A program made the position numbers and the translations under genes. Of a DNA stretch of 64,000 nucleotides, positions 48,001 through 57,579 are shown piece after piece. This DNA is from Myrica gale (lineage: Eukaryota > Streptophyta > Magnoliopsida > Fagales > Myricaceae): contig OZ005606.1 of the NCBI GenBank assembly GCA_963930655.1, positions 20,128,001 through 20,192,000 of the forward strand. The letters run 5' to 3'. The notes under the pieces are model-generated. The model made no database searches. It saw nothing but the letters and a program-made list of their open reading frames with translations, and was not told where the DNA came from. Position 1 is the stretch's first letter. Every line of letters begins with the position of its first letter.

Positions 48001-51000
48001 GCAAATCATTTCAGAAGTAAAAACAGCACCAGGAGTAGGCAATTGAGGAGATCTATAGGACGGAGCCACAAGAAGCACCCGCTTCCACCAGTCAGGTGAA
48101 GGAGTACTACGAAGAGCATGCCTTACGCAACGCAAAGCTCTTTCCCAGTCCAAACTTCCCTTCTGAATAGACATCGCAAGATCCTATAACAATGGAGACA
48201 CAAACTATTTTCAACCATCCATTAAAGATGCTATCAAAATCAAACTTCCTCACACTAGCAGTCTTACCTGAATATCCATATGTTTTCCACATGTGAACTT
48301 TGGACTAGCTGTTTAGATATATACACTTATATATATTCTCATGCATAAGCAAGGACTAGATGTCTACACGTCCAAAATTCAGAGTCATGGTTTGAAATGA
48401 GATGTTGTTCAATGAACAAACATAAGTATGATCCTTTTTAGCCAATTACCTAATGCTTGGCACAACATTTAAAAACCTTCTCTCTCATTTTTCTGAAAGG
48501 CAAGGGTATTATGTGAAGCTAGAGACGTAAATATTTTTACTTTTCAAGAACTGACACCCAAACTGGACTACAAGAGGGATTTAGATAAATGTGAGTGTGG
48601 ACTAAGAGAAAGTACACCTTGAACCCCTGATCCATCAACTCTTTTGCATTGTAAACTGCCAACTTTGACACATTGCACCGTCATATTATAAAAATAAAAT
48701 AAAATTCTAATGTAAACCATCATCTAAGGGTTTAATGAACAAAAAAAGGTCACTTTACGCAATCTAACATTCAGAACTCAAACAATGGCGCACGCTACAA
48801 GCTTTTTGTAGTTTGAGAGCGCATCCATTGAAGTTGCTAGTATTGATGCCACATTGCAGAATGGGTGACAGTTCAGGAGTACAAACTGTATTTGCATCAT
48901 ATATGAATGTATGTACAAACACAGGCACAAATGAGGATGTACAAAGAATGTGGGAAACTACTTAATTACGCCTTACATTTCCATTTAGCTAAAACCAACA
49001 GAGTGACAAAACATATCACTAAGATTCGAAGTCTTAAAAAACCAAACGACAGAATCAAAATATTATCAATATAATACCTGAGAATAAACATTAGTAAAAT
49101 CCTTATGACCAAGTATCATCTTTTTCCTTTTGTTACAAAGATTCATTGAGAAAATAACAGGGAACAAAAGCTCTAAATAAGCTAATCAATCCCACCCATC
49201 ATACCACCAAGAACACGTAGTTGTTATTCCAAAGAGAATGTACAATTCTATATACATGAAATGTTACATTGTCATATTCTATTACAGCTATCTTGGAGCG
49301 AAGCTCACCTCTCCATGCAGTGGCTCTCCAAGTACACTTGGATATGTGATCGGTGAATATCGCAAGTTTGCCACTGCTTCACCTGGAATATTAGGTGTCG
49401 TCTGAGACAGAATCCTATGAGTGCCAAATGTAGGGCAATGAAGGTGTTGATCTAACATTTGCATGTGCATAGCCATCATATCTCGCCTCCTGTGGATCTC
49501 CAAGATAAGCGCAAATAAGGCTTCATCATCAGGTATGTTTTCTATAAACTGCAGGCCACTGCGCAGTAATTCATAATAGGGTACTCGGCATTTATCCTCT
49601 TCTACCAGAAGCCAAATCACATCCAAACAACTGTGCAGCCATTCAATAAGAGCCTTGTCAGGTCTCCAAGATCTTACCCCATCAGGTTCATCAAACCCCT
49701 GCTGTCTTTGATCCCAATTGACTAGCCAATTCAGCATATGGTGGAAAATTTCTGCATGAGTCACTGGTTTTAAGTCATTTTCAAGACCTGTTAAAATAAT
49801 CTTGCAACATAGCTGACGTAGACTGCTTATAGCATTATCTCTTATCAATGAATTAACCCTTGCAGTAGATTGCTGTCCACCACAGGACATATCAGAAGGT
49901 TTGACTGGTGACATGGTTGCACAAGATGATGAGTCAATGGCTGATTGTGCAGGAGACCCAATACCGTGAACTGAAGTTAATGGAGATGCTGGATTGGAGG
50001 ACTGAAAAGTAGTAGAATTAGGAATTGAGCTTGATGGAGGCAGCATCCCAGACTGAGATAAACTTGTAGATGCAACAGCAGGCACTGCTTGAGTCCCCTG
50101 ACCCACTGTCATTTCTGCAGATGAGACTGCCGAAAGAAGGGATGGCAAAAGAGTATCCCAATTGATGTAACCTATACTGCACAAGCTCCGCAAAGCAAAA
50201 AGAAGAAAATCAGACCGTGGAGCATGACCACTACACTTCACAACCAACGATATAAGAACTGATTCCGTCACAGCACGCAATTGATCTTGGTCCTGGAAAA
50301 TATGACTTGTATCAGCAGACATAAAGCACAATGCCACGACTAAGTTGACCAAAACAAAAGAGCATGCAAAAACAAGGAAAGAAGGCAAATGATGATGCTA
50401 AAAGGAGAAATCTAATCTGAAACTTACGGCAAACTGACTCTGAAGTTGCTCAAAATCTAACAGGAACTGTTCGTTTCGAGGAGGAAGTTCTCTGTTTAGT
50501 GCAAGCACACGCTTTTGTGTCTTGTTCCTGAAATTTCAATAAAGTTTAAAATGGTGACAAAGAGAGCAACTAACCAATAATCCGATCAACATCAACGTCA
50601 AGCGATTCTTATCATTGCTACTCAAGGTTTGAGCGGTGGAGCAGAATAATCTAACACCCCACCTAGTTAGAACATATACTTTGATGCACTATGGATCATC
50701 AAATGAAATCATTATGCTAGTCCTCTGTATCAAAACATCACAACTTATCCGGATAATCTTCAAGTCTTTTATATCAGAACACAAAATACCCATAGCTGAA
50801 CTCAAAATCTTGAGATAAGAACATGCGAACTTATGTTTAGCTGGCCACCACAAATTACTGTTAAATTTATCATGAAAGTCAAACTTCAAGAAAGAAACTA
50901 AATCCTAAGTGGCCTATTTTACAAATCACTTTGGCAACCTACTTTGCCATCACAAATAGTTCTACGAGGAACTTCTGGCCACCGCCCCCTTATGATGTAT

Positions 51001-51825
51001 GCCCCTTCATGGGATGGGAGGTGACCTTCGCTATACTTTCCATTGGGCAACCGAAAAGGCTTTTGCATAACCAGTTGCAATACACCGAGATCATTGCCTT
51101 AAAAACTTCTATTCTTCCTTCAGTAATTGTCACACTAAGAACATTGTGTTAAAAACTTCTATTCTTCTGGAGGTGATCAACAACAAACACTAACCACAAA
51201 CTGACTTTTCTGAATCAAGAAAACTCAGTTTACTACAAGTGCAATAAATGTGACCAGAGAGGCGAAAAGTCACAAAAATGAAGAGCTTTCACATGAAATA
51301 AGCTTTGATGAGGAATTAAGACACGTTAACATAATAAGATAGACCATTAAGCTTGCATAAGGGATTGAGCAGCAGTTAACTTTAATCCATATTAAAGCTC
51401 GGTATATAGTGGAGAAGCTAATTATAAGAACCAAAAACATTAAACTATCCCATGCAGCTAATTAAAACAACTTTCTCATTTTCCGGAGCTATATAGAAGC
51501 TGATGAAAATGAATAATTTAATTCTCTATCATGTGCAAATCACCCATACGGAACACTCTCAATTTAGCTACTTTATGTACTTACGGAGGTTCTCGGACAG
51601 AATCATCAGGTTTCTGGCGGCTACTTCGCTGCAAAATAAAGAAAAAAAATCTTGGCTGATTGAAATTTTACGAAAAAGTGCACTTGAAAGAAAAAAGGCG
51701 TAGGAGAAAGTGATTACTCCTAAGTAAAGGTCGAAGAGATCGACAATGGCTGCCCTGGCAGGGTGGAACTGATAGGCCCGAGAAGCTGAAGCCGGAGCGG
51801 ATCGCTGGGTATGGGTTTGATCCAT
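30042..51825 (-). CDS. MED23: Mediator complex subunit 23 (MED23), 21 coding exons, 1606 aa
   Basis: MED23 is a large helical-repeat tail subunit of Mediator that links transcription factors to RNA polymerase II in the nucleus. Coding exons in - strand order: 51825-51718, 51628-51585, 50527-50428, 50292-49309, 48183-47952, 46954-46737, 46211-46010, 45294-45014, 43862-43779, 42919-42825, 42620-42458, 42252-42007, 36993-36823, 36668-36555, 36453-36328, 35994-35846, 33952-33712, 33630-32856, 32033-31852, 30455-30352, 30243-30042. They sum to 4821 bases and stay in frame from ATG to TAA. Recognisable blocks: YQFHPARAAIVDLFDLYLG (N-terminus), CSGHAPRSDFLLFALRSLC, RSIGMFWVVSYTMAQPACE, FYGHLPGKLIVRILKVLDLS, GGSTDSLSAGRS, GYALLDPTWAAQDNTSTAIG, IHYEGQGGPVQ (C-terminus). 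All introns are GT-AG except intron 5 (GC-AG). Length matches plant MED23. The exon 7 donor was fixed by phase alone and may be off by 4 bases. Confidence 0.94.
33953..35845. other. MED23 intron 16 (about 1.9 kb)
   Basis: Intron between MED23 exons 16 and 17. No transposon, RNA gene or coding fragment was recognised in it. Confidence 0.6.
39074..40210 (+). mobile_element. ORF2-less LINE derivative in MED23 intron 12 (5'-truncated)
   Basis: It begins within a minisatellite unit (ACTCCAGGGCTTCCCAGACA...), continues through the 3' half of a LINE ORF1-like region (NEAGEFLRDTTRK; LERDRVQLSSTKSRKSGEKM), then a LINE 3' end with TTTAATAAGATTGACTTATC and an A tail (40201-40209). The flanks TATTACTCTTGACTTT (39058-39073) and TATCACTCTTGATTTT (40214-40229) are a 16-bp TSD with two transitions. 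It is antisense to MED23. No endonuclease or reverse transcriptase is present, so it must borrow enzymes. Closely related to the copy at 58398-60770. Confidence 0.82.
41055..41639 (+). mobile_element. TRIM-like element with truncated 3' LTR in MED23 intron 12
   Basis: A 175-bp 5' LTR (41055-41229) begins TGTTGAAAGTTGAAGTCCCA and ends TTTCTAACA. The primer site TGGTATCAGAGCATGG follows at 41230. After a 355-bp internal region and a purine tract (GCGGGGGAA), the LTR start recurs at 41585 and breaks off at 41639. No protein is encoded. The internal region contains a CCGGC minisatellite and a hairpin (ACTCAAGGT...ACCTTGAGT near 41540-41574). It is antisense to MED23. The missing 3' end prevents recognition of a TSD. 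Confidence 0.8.
41281..41480 (+). repeat. CCGGC-rich minisatellite inside the TRIM
   Basis: About ten degenerate units of 18-20 bases built on CCGGCTTAGTACCGGCAA / CCGGCTCAGTATCGGCAA. Each unit contains CCGGC...CCGGC or CGGC, so the array is CpG- and CHG-rich in an otherwise AT-rich intron. Coding role unlikely. Confidence 0.8.
46955..47951. other. MED23 intron 5 (GC-AG) with hAT-like terminal sequence
   Basis: The donor is CAG|GCAAGG (- strand, exon 5 ending at 47952) and the acceptor is TTGCAG|AG before 46954. The donor side carries an inserted segment, roughly 47460-47915, whose right edge reads TGGCTACGCCACTG. This is the complement of CAGTGGCGTAGCCA, an end sequence common to plant transposon families. 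I did not find its matching left end or a TSD. Confidence 0.6.
48184..49308. other. MED23 intron 4 (about 1.1 kb)
   Basis: Intron between MED23 exons 4 and 5. No recognised element. Confidence 0.6.
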
Positions 51826-52028
51826 TTTCTCATGGAGGGTCCTATTGGGGCTCAGGGAGTAGGAAGGAGAGCTACTAACAAGACTAATTTGTGAACAGTG
51901 AACTGTATTTTTGAATCGAATTTGGGATATTGGAGATGTTGGACCGGGGAGAACCGGGTTCGGCTTCGAGGTTGGACCTTTTTGACAAATTCTTGTTCAC
52001 TTCACGAAAACATTTTTGAACCGAACTA
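51826..52028 (-). promoter_or_regulatory. MED23 5' UTR and proximal promoter region
   Basis: The start codon is at 51825-51823 (- strand). The next about 200 bases upstream carry no gene. No clear TATA box was seen. A Tourist-like MITE begins at 52029, so the proximal promoter is short. Confidence 0.45.
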
Positions 52029-52305
52029 GGGTGATGTTCGTTTTGAGAAAAATGTAGGATTTTAGAAAAATTGTGAATTTTTATGTTGAATTTTTATGTT
52101 GAATAATGTAATTGTTTAATAAAAAAGTATTGGAGTTATGTGAAAAAGTATAGAGAGAGAAAATTTATGTTGAATAAAAAATTAAAAAGTTGTTGGAGAT
52201 TGTGTAAAATGTATTGATTTTTGTGTTTGAATTCTGAATATGTTCGGTGGTAGAATTGTGAATATACTTAGAATCCTGAAAAAAATGGTGAAAACGAACA
52301 TACCC
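52029..52305. mobile_element. Tourist-like MITE upstream of MED23, 277 bp
   Basis: The left end GGGTGATGTTCGTTTTG and the right end AAAACGAACATACCC form inverted repeats (one base indel). Flanks are CTA on the left and TAG on the right, so the TA(A)-type duplication is imperfect. Non-coding, AT-rich. It lies about 200 bases upstream of the MED23 start codon. Confidence 0.62.
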
Positions 52306-52830
52306 TAGGATTTTTTTATTTCAAAAACCTTTTTCAATCTAAAATTATTTTCTTCACAGAAAAAAAAAATATTTCAATTTTCAATAAAAGTTTATATATA
52401 ATCATTAGTCTCAATTTCTATAAAAAATAAATAAATAAAACTCATAAAAACCTTTATTACAAAAATGTCTTTTAACATTCTCTAAGTGAATAAATTTCAA
52501 AAAAATTCACTTTCTAAACATCTTTTATGTGGATCCTACCATTCTCACAAACATTTAAAAAACATAACTCAATTTTTTTTCTTAATCATTACATAAAAAA
52601 TATTTTCAAAATCAAACTAAACATAGACTTAGCTTTTTTCGGTCTTTTTTTATGTCAGGAGTGGGGATTGAGCTTCTCGATACTCTAATACGATGGTAAA
52701 ATGATGTTGTGTGATTGTCATCGGAATTATTTGGAATTGGATAGTGAATTTCCGAAACTAGAGGACTTTAGAGGATAACACTCCAAATGGGATCCAAAAC
52801 CTAACTAGATTTATCATGCGTAAATAAAAC

Positions 52831-53580
52831 TGTCGGTGACAAATTTCTATTGTTATATTAACTTTGAGAGAGAGCTTGTCCTGTTACGTGTACATTTGTA
52901 AAAGAGAATCTTGAATGTAAAATGGGTTGGCTGATTCGAGAAAGTAACTCTCCTAACAATATTTGCTTGTTGTAATATTTTTACTTACCTTTGTTCATCA
53001 TTTATTGATTATTTATACATACAATTCCTAACAACCTAATTGGCCCTTTAGATATAACAGTCCAAACTAAATCAACCCAGCCCCATTAGCTAGCTATCTA
53101 TTACAATTAAAGTCTATTATCTCTTGTCTCTAGTTCTGGAAGATTCTCTCTGCTTCCACATTCTTCTCGGCCCCTCCAACTATTTTCCTACAAACCCACG
53201 AATTGCTTTAGTTGCCATTAGCCCTCCACTCTCGCATCTAGTCAGATCAGCTCATTGTCGTTAACTCCAGCTTGCATCTGTTTTCTACTTGAACTGACCG
53301 TGACAATACTCCCCCGTCAAAGCACCTTGCCTATAAGGTGAGGGTACTGCTGTTGAAGACGACAGAGTTGCTACCAGGTACTGTCCTCCTCCGGAGCTCC
53401 TTTCCATTTTATTAAAACCTCAGTAACTGCACGATTTCCTGATCTTTTGCTTCTTCTCGCAAGGATGGTAAGATCTGTATCGAGTCTTCTATTTTTCTCT
53501 TCAAGCAAGACAAGATGAATTTTTGCAAAAGAGGGCAGTAAATCGTGCAGTTGCAAAAGAGGGCAGTAAACTAGGAGATG
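52831..53580 (-). mobile_element. Chromovirus remnant: 3' LTR and integrase C-terminus
   Basis: An LTR-like block (52831-53305) starts TGTCGGTGACA and ends GACCGTGACA. It is followed by ACTCCCCCGTCAAAGCACCT, which matches the same position in the gypsy at 21937. The adjoining 53371-53556 frame on the - strand encodes the chromodomain tail (NRAVTEVLIKWKGAPEEDST). So this is the 3' end of a related - strand element. The rest of it is missing or replaced by the gene-fragment patch to the right. Confidence 0.78.
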
Positions 53581-53689
53581 TTCACCTTGCCTATAAGGTG
53601 AGGTGATGCTTTTGTCCTGATGGCAGAAGCCTTAAAAGTCCACTTCTGCGCTTTGAGTATGGCAATTGGCAACGACTTGGGAGAATTGC

Positions 53690-54052
53690 ACCGAAGGTAT
53701 TTGAGAGGTGCAGACCAGAGCCAACTTGAGAACTGGCAGGACCTCATCTTCCGAGTACTCGCTCATGCTTGGGTCAACGCAATCCAACACATTTCCATGC
53801 TCGAGCGAAAACCTCACGTGGTCGCTCAAAATCTCGAGGTTGAGGTTCTCATCGAGCAAGATGTTGCTGGGTTTTATGTTCTAGTGGATGATCGGACGGA
53901 AAGAATGATGCAAGTGTGCGAGTCCATTTGCTATACCAAGGAGGATTTTGAATCTATTGGCCCAAGAAAGAGCTAGGACTGAAGGAAGCATTTCATGAAG
54001 CTTGGCTTGTAAGCTGCCATTGGGTGCATGCTCAGTTACCAGAATCTGCGTT
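53690..54052 (-). pseudogene. Captured receptor-like kinase fragment (LRR-RLK kinase domain)
   Basis: On the - strand: VTEHAPNGSLQAKLHEM, then LSWANRFKILLGIANGLAHL, SNILLDENLNLEI, directly LSDHVRFSLEHGNVLDCVDP, and EDEVLPVLKLALVCTSQIPS. These are parts of the kinase domain of an LRR receptor-like kinase. About 60-80 residues, including the DFG loop and activation segment, are missing between ILLDEN and LSDHVR. A stop replaces the residue after the HRD-like IIH. The fragment has no intron and cannot encode an active kinase. It abuts a fragment of a different kinase on the other strand. Confidence 0.78.
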
Positions 54053-54060
54053 TGAGCCGA

Positions 54061-54120
54061 TCATGCACCACCTCACTGGACACCGGAACATTGTCGAGCT
54101 CAAAGGCGCCTACGAGTTTC
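54061..54120 (+). pseudogene. Captured calcium-dependent protein kinase (CDPK) fragment
   Basis: A 19-residue run IMHHLTGHRNIVELKGAYE matches the conserved alpha-C/beta-4 part of plant CDPK kinase domains. It stands alone: neither the ATP-binding loop nor the HRD motif flanks it. Located directly beside the receptor kinase fragment but on the opposite strand. Confidence 0.7.
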
Positions 54121-54518
54121 AGTTTGGGTTCTGTGTTATGCATTTATGGGAGTTGGCGTCCCGTGGGAGGACCCAAGTGCTACCATAGGAGGCGATATGG
54201 GTAAAGAGAACTGACCTTGGTGATACATGAACTTGCAAGGGTCAGAGTTGACTTTTCTCTTCTTTCTAACTCCTTCATTCCTTCTATCTCTTCTGTAATG
54301 AGCAAAATCAGATGGAAAACAAATAAATCAATTCACCACCAGACCGCGAACAGTACCTCCGGTCAGAGGAACCAACTGCGAGACAACAGCCAATCGACGA
54401 CCCCAACCTCTGGGACTCCGAAATGCCACAACGACACCTAACAACACTGCACATATACCAAGAACGAACACGAGCTACATATGCAGAACCTTTTTAGGTG
54501 TTTCGTCCATTTACCAGT

Positions 54519-54650
54519 CTCTACCATGTGGTCTCCAGAGCTGCCCTCAACATGGGCAAGCAAACATGTGTTCCTGGTGTATAGGAACATAATTACCATG
54601 CTTTTACTCCTTCCTTTTGCGTATTTTCTATGGGAGACCACATGGTAGAG
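54519..54650. repeat. 18-bp perfect inverted repeat around a 96-bp loop
   Basis: CTCTACCATGTGGTCTCC at 54519-54536 and its exact complement at 54633-54650. The loop has no recognised content. It may be an internal rearrangement scar within the patchwork or termini of a tiny element. No TSD seen. Confidence 0.7.
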
Positions 54651-54659
54651 AGGAGTAAA

Positions 54660-54975
54660 TCTGACGAAGAAAGGAGGATAGCCAAAATTGGAGGAGAGAA
54701 GGTTCAGTAGTATAAGCTTCAGCTTGAGATTTTGAAGAAAGAAGCAGATGAAGCAAAGTCAAAGTTGGCGGCTGAGACTTGAAGAAGAAATACGGAAGGC
54801 TATCAAAGAGAGAGAGCGTGCATATTGTGAGATGGCTAGAGCAGAGGAGGAAAAGAAGCTGGCAGAAGCTAACGGGAAGAAGGTTGCGGAGGAAAAAGTT
54901 CGTGCAGAAAACTTGTATGGACAGGAGATACGTGGATTTTTGTACAGCAAAAAAGTTGCTTTTCCTGGTAGCTAG
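54660..54975 (+). pseudogene. Coiled-coil gene fragment of unknown origin
   Basis: The + strand reads (with frame changes) RRIAKIGGEKVQ, then LQLEILKKEADEAKSKLAAE, a stop, and from 54778 LEEEIRKAIKERERAYCEMA, RAEEEKKLAEANGKKVAEEK. The Lys/Glu/Ala-rich heptad-like pattern predicts a coiled coil. I do not recognise the parent gene. Its frame is broken at about 54710 and 54780, consistent with a captured, non-functional piece. Confidence 0.5.
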
Positions 54976-54999
54976 GTGGATAATAGGTCGAATTCTGTC

Positions 55000-55140
55000 T
55001 TTACGAGCATTTTGGTCATTTCACGGAAAACGTATCATTTGACGGTGAATTTAAACGGGGGCGAGGATGGAGTGATTTTGAAACATAAGGGTCTCAAATT
55101 GTTGATTTGAAAAATAAGGGTAGTAACTTGATTTTGCCCC
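55000..55140. mobile_element. Half of a Mutator-MITE-like element (right arm)
   Basis: The right end ...AAGGGTAGTAACTTGATTTTGCCCC and the preceding block (GATTTTGAAACATAAGGGTCTC) match, with changes, the right arm of the MITE at 4853-5383 (GTTTCAAAAGTTAAGGGTCTTA...). The left arm was not found. It could be the right terminus of a Pack-MULE that carried the gene fragments, or an unrelated half-element. Confidence 0.5.
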
Positions 55141-55389
55141 AAAGATATAGTGCTAAGTTTACTCCATTTTTTAAAAAAAAACTGAATTTTTTTTTAATAT
55201 ATATAAAATGTCGATTATACTTAAAAAAAAGTCAAATAACACGTTACAAAGGTGACAAAATTGTGTAGAACACATCAATTGGGGAAGGACAATAAATCTC
55301 ATGCTGGCTTATACACTCCACTGCCATTCCCCATGCCCAGTGGAATGACATAAGTATAAATTTCATTTTAGGCTCCCGAAGACGGCACG

Positions 55390-56090
55390 CGGACATGATT
55401 ATATTTTTGCTATTGTACAAGTTTTCTAAAATGGTTCACTTTGTTCCATGTTCGAAATCCTTTGATGCATCTCGTATTGTCGGACTCTTTCTTCATGAAG
55501 TTGTTCGCTTGCATGGCCTTCCTTTGACAATTGTGTCGGACAAAGATGTGAAAACTTCTTAGTTATTTGTGGAAGACTTTATGGGCTAAGGTTGGTACCA
55601 AACTCTAATTTTTTAGTGCTTTTCCCCTACAAATTGATGGACAGACTGAGGTAGTCAATCACAGCTTGAAAATTTTACTTTGTTGCTTGGTACGTGATCA
55701 TATTACTTCATAGGACTTGATTACACCATGACAACCCATATATTTAATTTCATTTCCTTTGAAGAGCTCGATACGTGAAAGTGGAGAAGATTTTGTTAAG
55801 CATCTTCAATCATTACACAAACGGCACGTTGAATTTCAAGTTGGAGATCAAGTCCTAATTCTACTTAAATAAACTTCAGTGTTTTCCCTCACAAAGCTTA
55901 TCATAAGTTACACCTAAAACGTGAAGGTCCATTCAAGGTTCAAAAACCGGTTGGGTTTAAATGACTTAATTCACATCAGTCCAATATTCAATCAATGTAG
56001 AAGATTTGCATATGAAGGCCATTATGAAGGAGGCACATCTTCTCTTGTTCCCAAATTGCCTACCTACCACTAAATCCCCAAAGAAAATAA
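55390..56090 (+). pseudogene. Gypsy integrase remnant
   Basis: The + strand shows the integrase core block IFAIVQVFSKMVHFVPCSKS (about 55404-55463), then RLHGLPLTIVSDKDVK. Further on come degraded C-terminal words (PHKAYHKLHLKREGPFKVQK near 55887-55945). Numerous stops. It belongs to a different gypsy lineage and strand from the remnant at 52831. Confidence 0.7.
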
Positions 56091-56644
56091 TGAAAAAAAG
56101 AAGATGGAGTTGGTGAGTCTCATGCTCAACAAGTTAAAATTGGTTTCTCACCGAAGGACACGTATCTCACTTTAGTAACAAAATTTCAACTATAAATGTC
56201 CTCTGCTTTTATTAAATTGAAACAACAGAAATACGAAATTCAAATGTAGTTTAAGAAACAATTTCAAATTGGTATGAAGACATGTTGATGGGGATCTAGG
56301 TCAATTTATATTTTGAATTCTCTACCTACAAAGATTGAAGATCCCCATCAATTAGACTCGAATCTATTGGACACTTGGGTTTGAAACTGATAATTCCCAT
56401 GGTATTTTCTCTACTGTTGTCCATGGCTCTCCCTTTCTGAAACTGTCCCTCCCAATTCAGCCAAAAAAAAAAAAAAAAAACTGTCCCTCCCTCCCATGCA
56501 CTAAGAAGGCAAACGCCAACCTTAAGTAATTTTTCGTTTGTATTTCTCCTTGGTATCCAAACAACGACAGCTCCAAAAGTGGGCGCGTACACGTTCCCCT
56601 CCTCGTGGGGCCACATTCTTTTATAATATAAGTAAGGGAAATTT

Positions 56645-57020
56645 TTTTTTTTAGTCCTTAGGTTTTGAATATTTTTTTATTTTAATCATTCACTTTTAAA
56701 TTTTAAATTTTTAGTCTTTGAGTTTTCTTTATTTGACGAAATGATTATTACGTCAGTCTGTCGTTTATATGCTTAATAGAGCTCTCTGACGCATCAGCAA
56801 ATTTGTACCGGACGACCGTTTCATGTACTGGAGACCGCTCACGTTTAAAATATATACCCGGTCGACCGTTTCAAATTTGCTGAAGTATTAAAAAGGTCCG
56901 TTATACATATAGACGACTGAATGATGGAAGAATTATTTTCATAAAAAAAACTTAAATACTATAAATTTAAAATTTGAAAATAAAATACTAAAATAAAAAA
57001 TTGTTCAAAACCTAATTACT
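56645..57020. mobile_element. Foldback MITE-like element upstream of the GH17 gene
   Basis: The left arm TTAGTCCTTAGGTTTTGAAT and the right arm TTCAAAACCTAATTACTGAG are inverted repeats. Further pairing follows (TTTAAATTTTAAATTTTTAGT against ACTATAAATTTAAAATTTGA). Style resembles the 24465-25171 element. Exact borders and TSD not determined. Confidence 0.55.
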
Positions 57021-57358
57021 GAGAAGCCGAATAAACACACGATAAGAAATAGACATCTCCTGCCACAAAATTGAAAAAGTAAATTTCATCCGGAATATGG
57101 CAGTTGAATCCAGCTGCACTGCCACGTCATCCACTGGTCTCCTCGTGGGTCGTGACTCGTGACCACGGTCTCTCTGACAGGCATTGGATTTACATACAAA
57201 ACCTTTCCTCGGTTGTGATTTTAAACCGTCCCACGCTCCAACCACTATTCTGCGGTACCCCTCACCTTGTACCATGCACCTGCATCACATTTTCAGTTGG
57301 CCTCCTCTCCGACAAATAAAAAGCTCTCTACACGTCAAAAGTCTCTCTCTCTCTCTAA

Positions 57359-57443
57359 TATATAAAACCCCAGGCTTCGGTTCCACTACTTCCACACAGT
57401 CCTCAAAAGGAGCACCTTCCCTTCCATATATATATATATATAT
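57359..57443 (+). promoter_or_regulatory. TATA box and leader microsatellites of the GH17 gene
   Basis: TATATAAAAC at about 57359-57367 sits some 215 bases before the start codon and follows a CT microsatellite (about 57342-57356). A TA-dinucleotide run (57426-57443) and a T run lie in the presumed 5' UTR. Position and sequence suit a core promoter; the start site itself is not visible. Confidence 0.55.
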
Positions 57444-57579
57444 AATTTTTTTTTTTTTTTGTGGTTTTCTATTTTGAGTTTTTGGTCGGTGTCCAGATAT
57501 CTTTTACCGGGTTTCTTTGAGCCTTTTCAAGGGGGTTTGTATGTTTTTGGAGGATTGAAGATTCTACGCTGGGGAGTCG

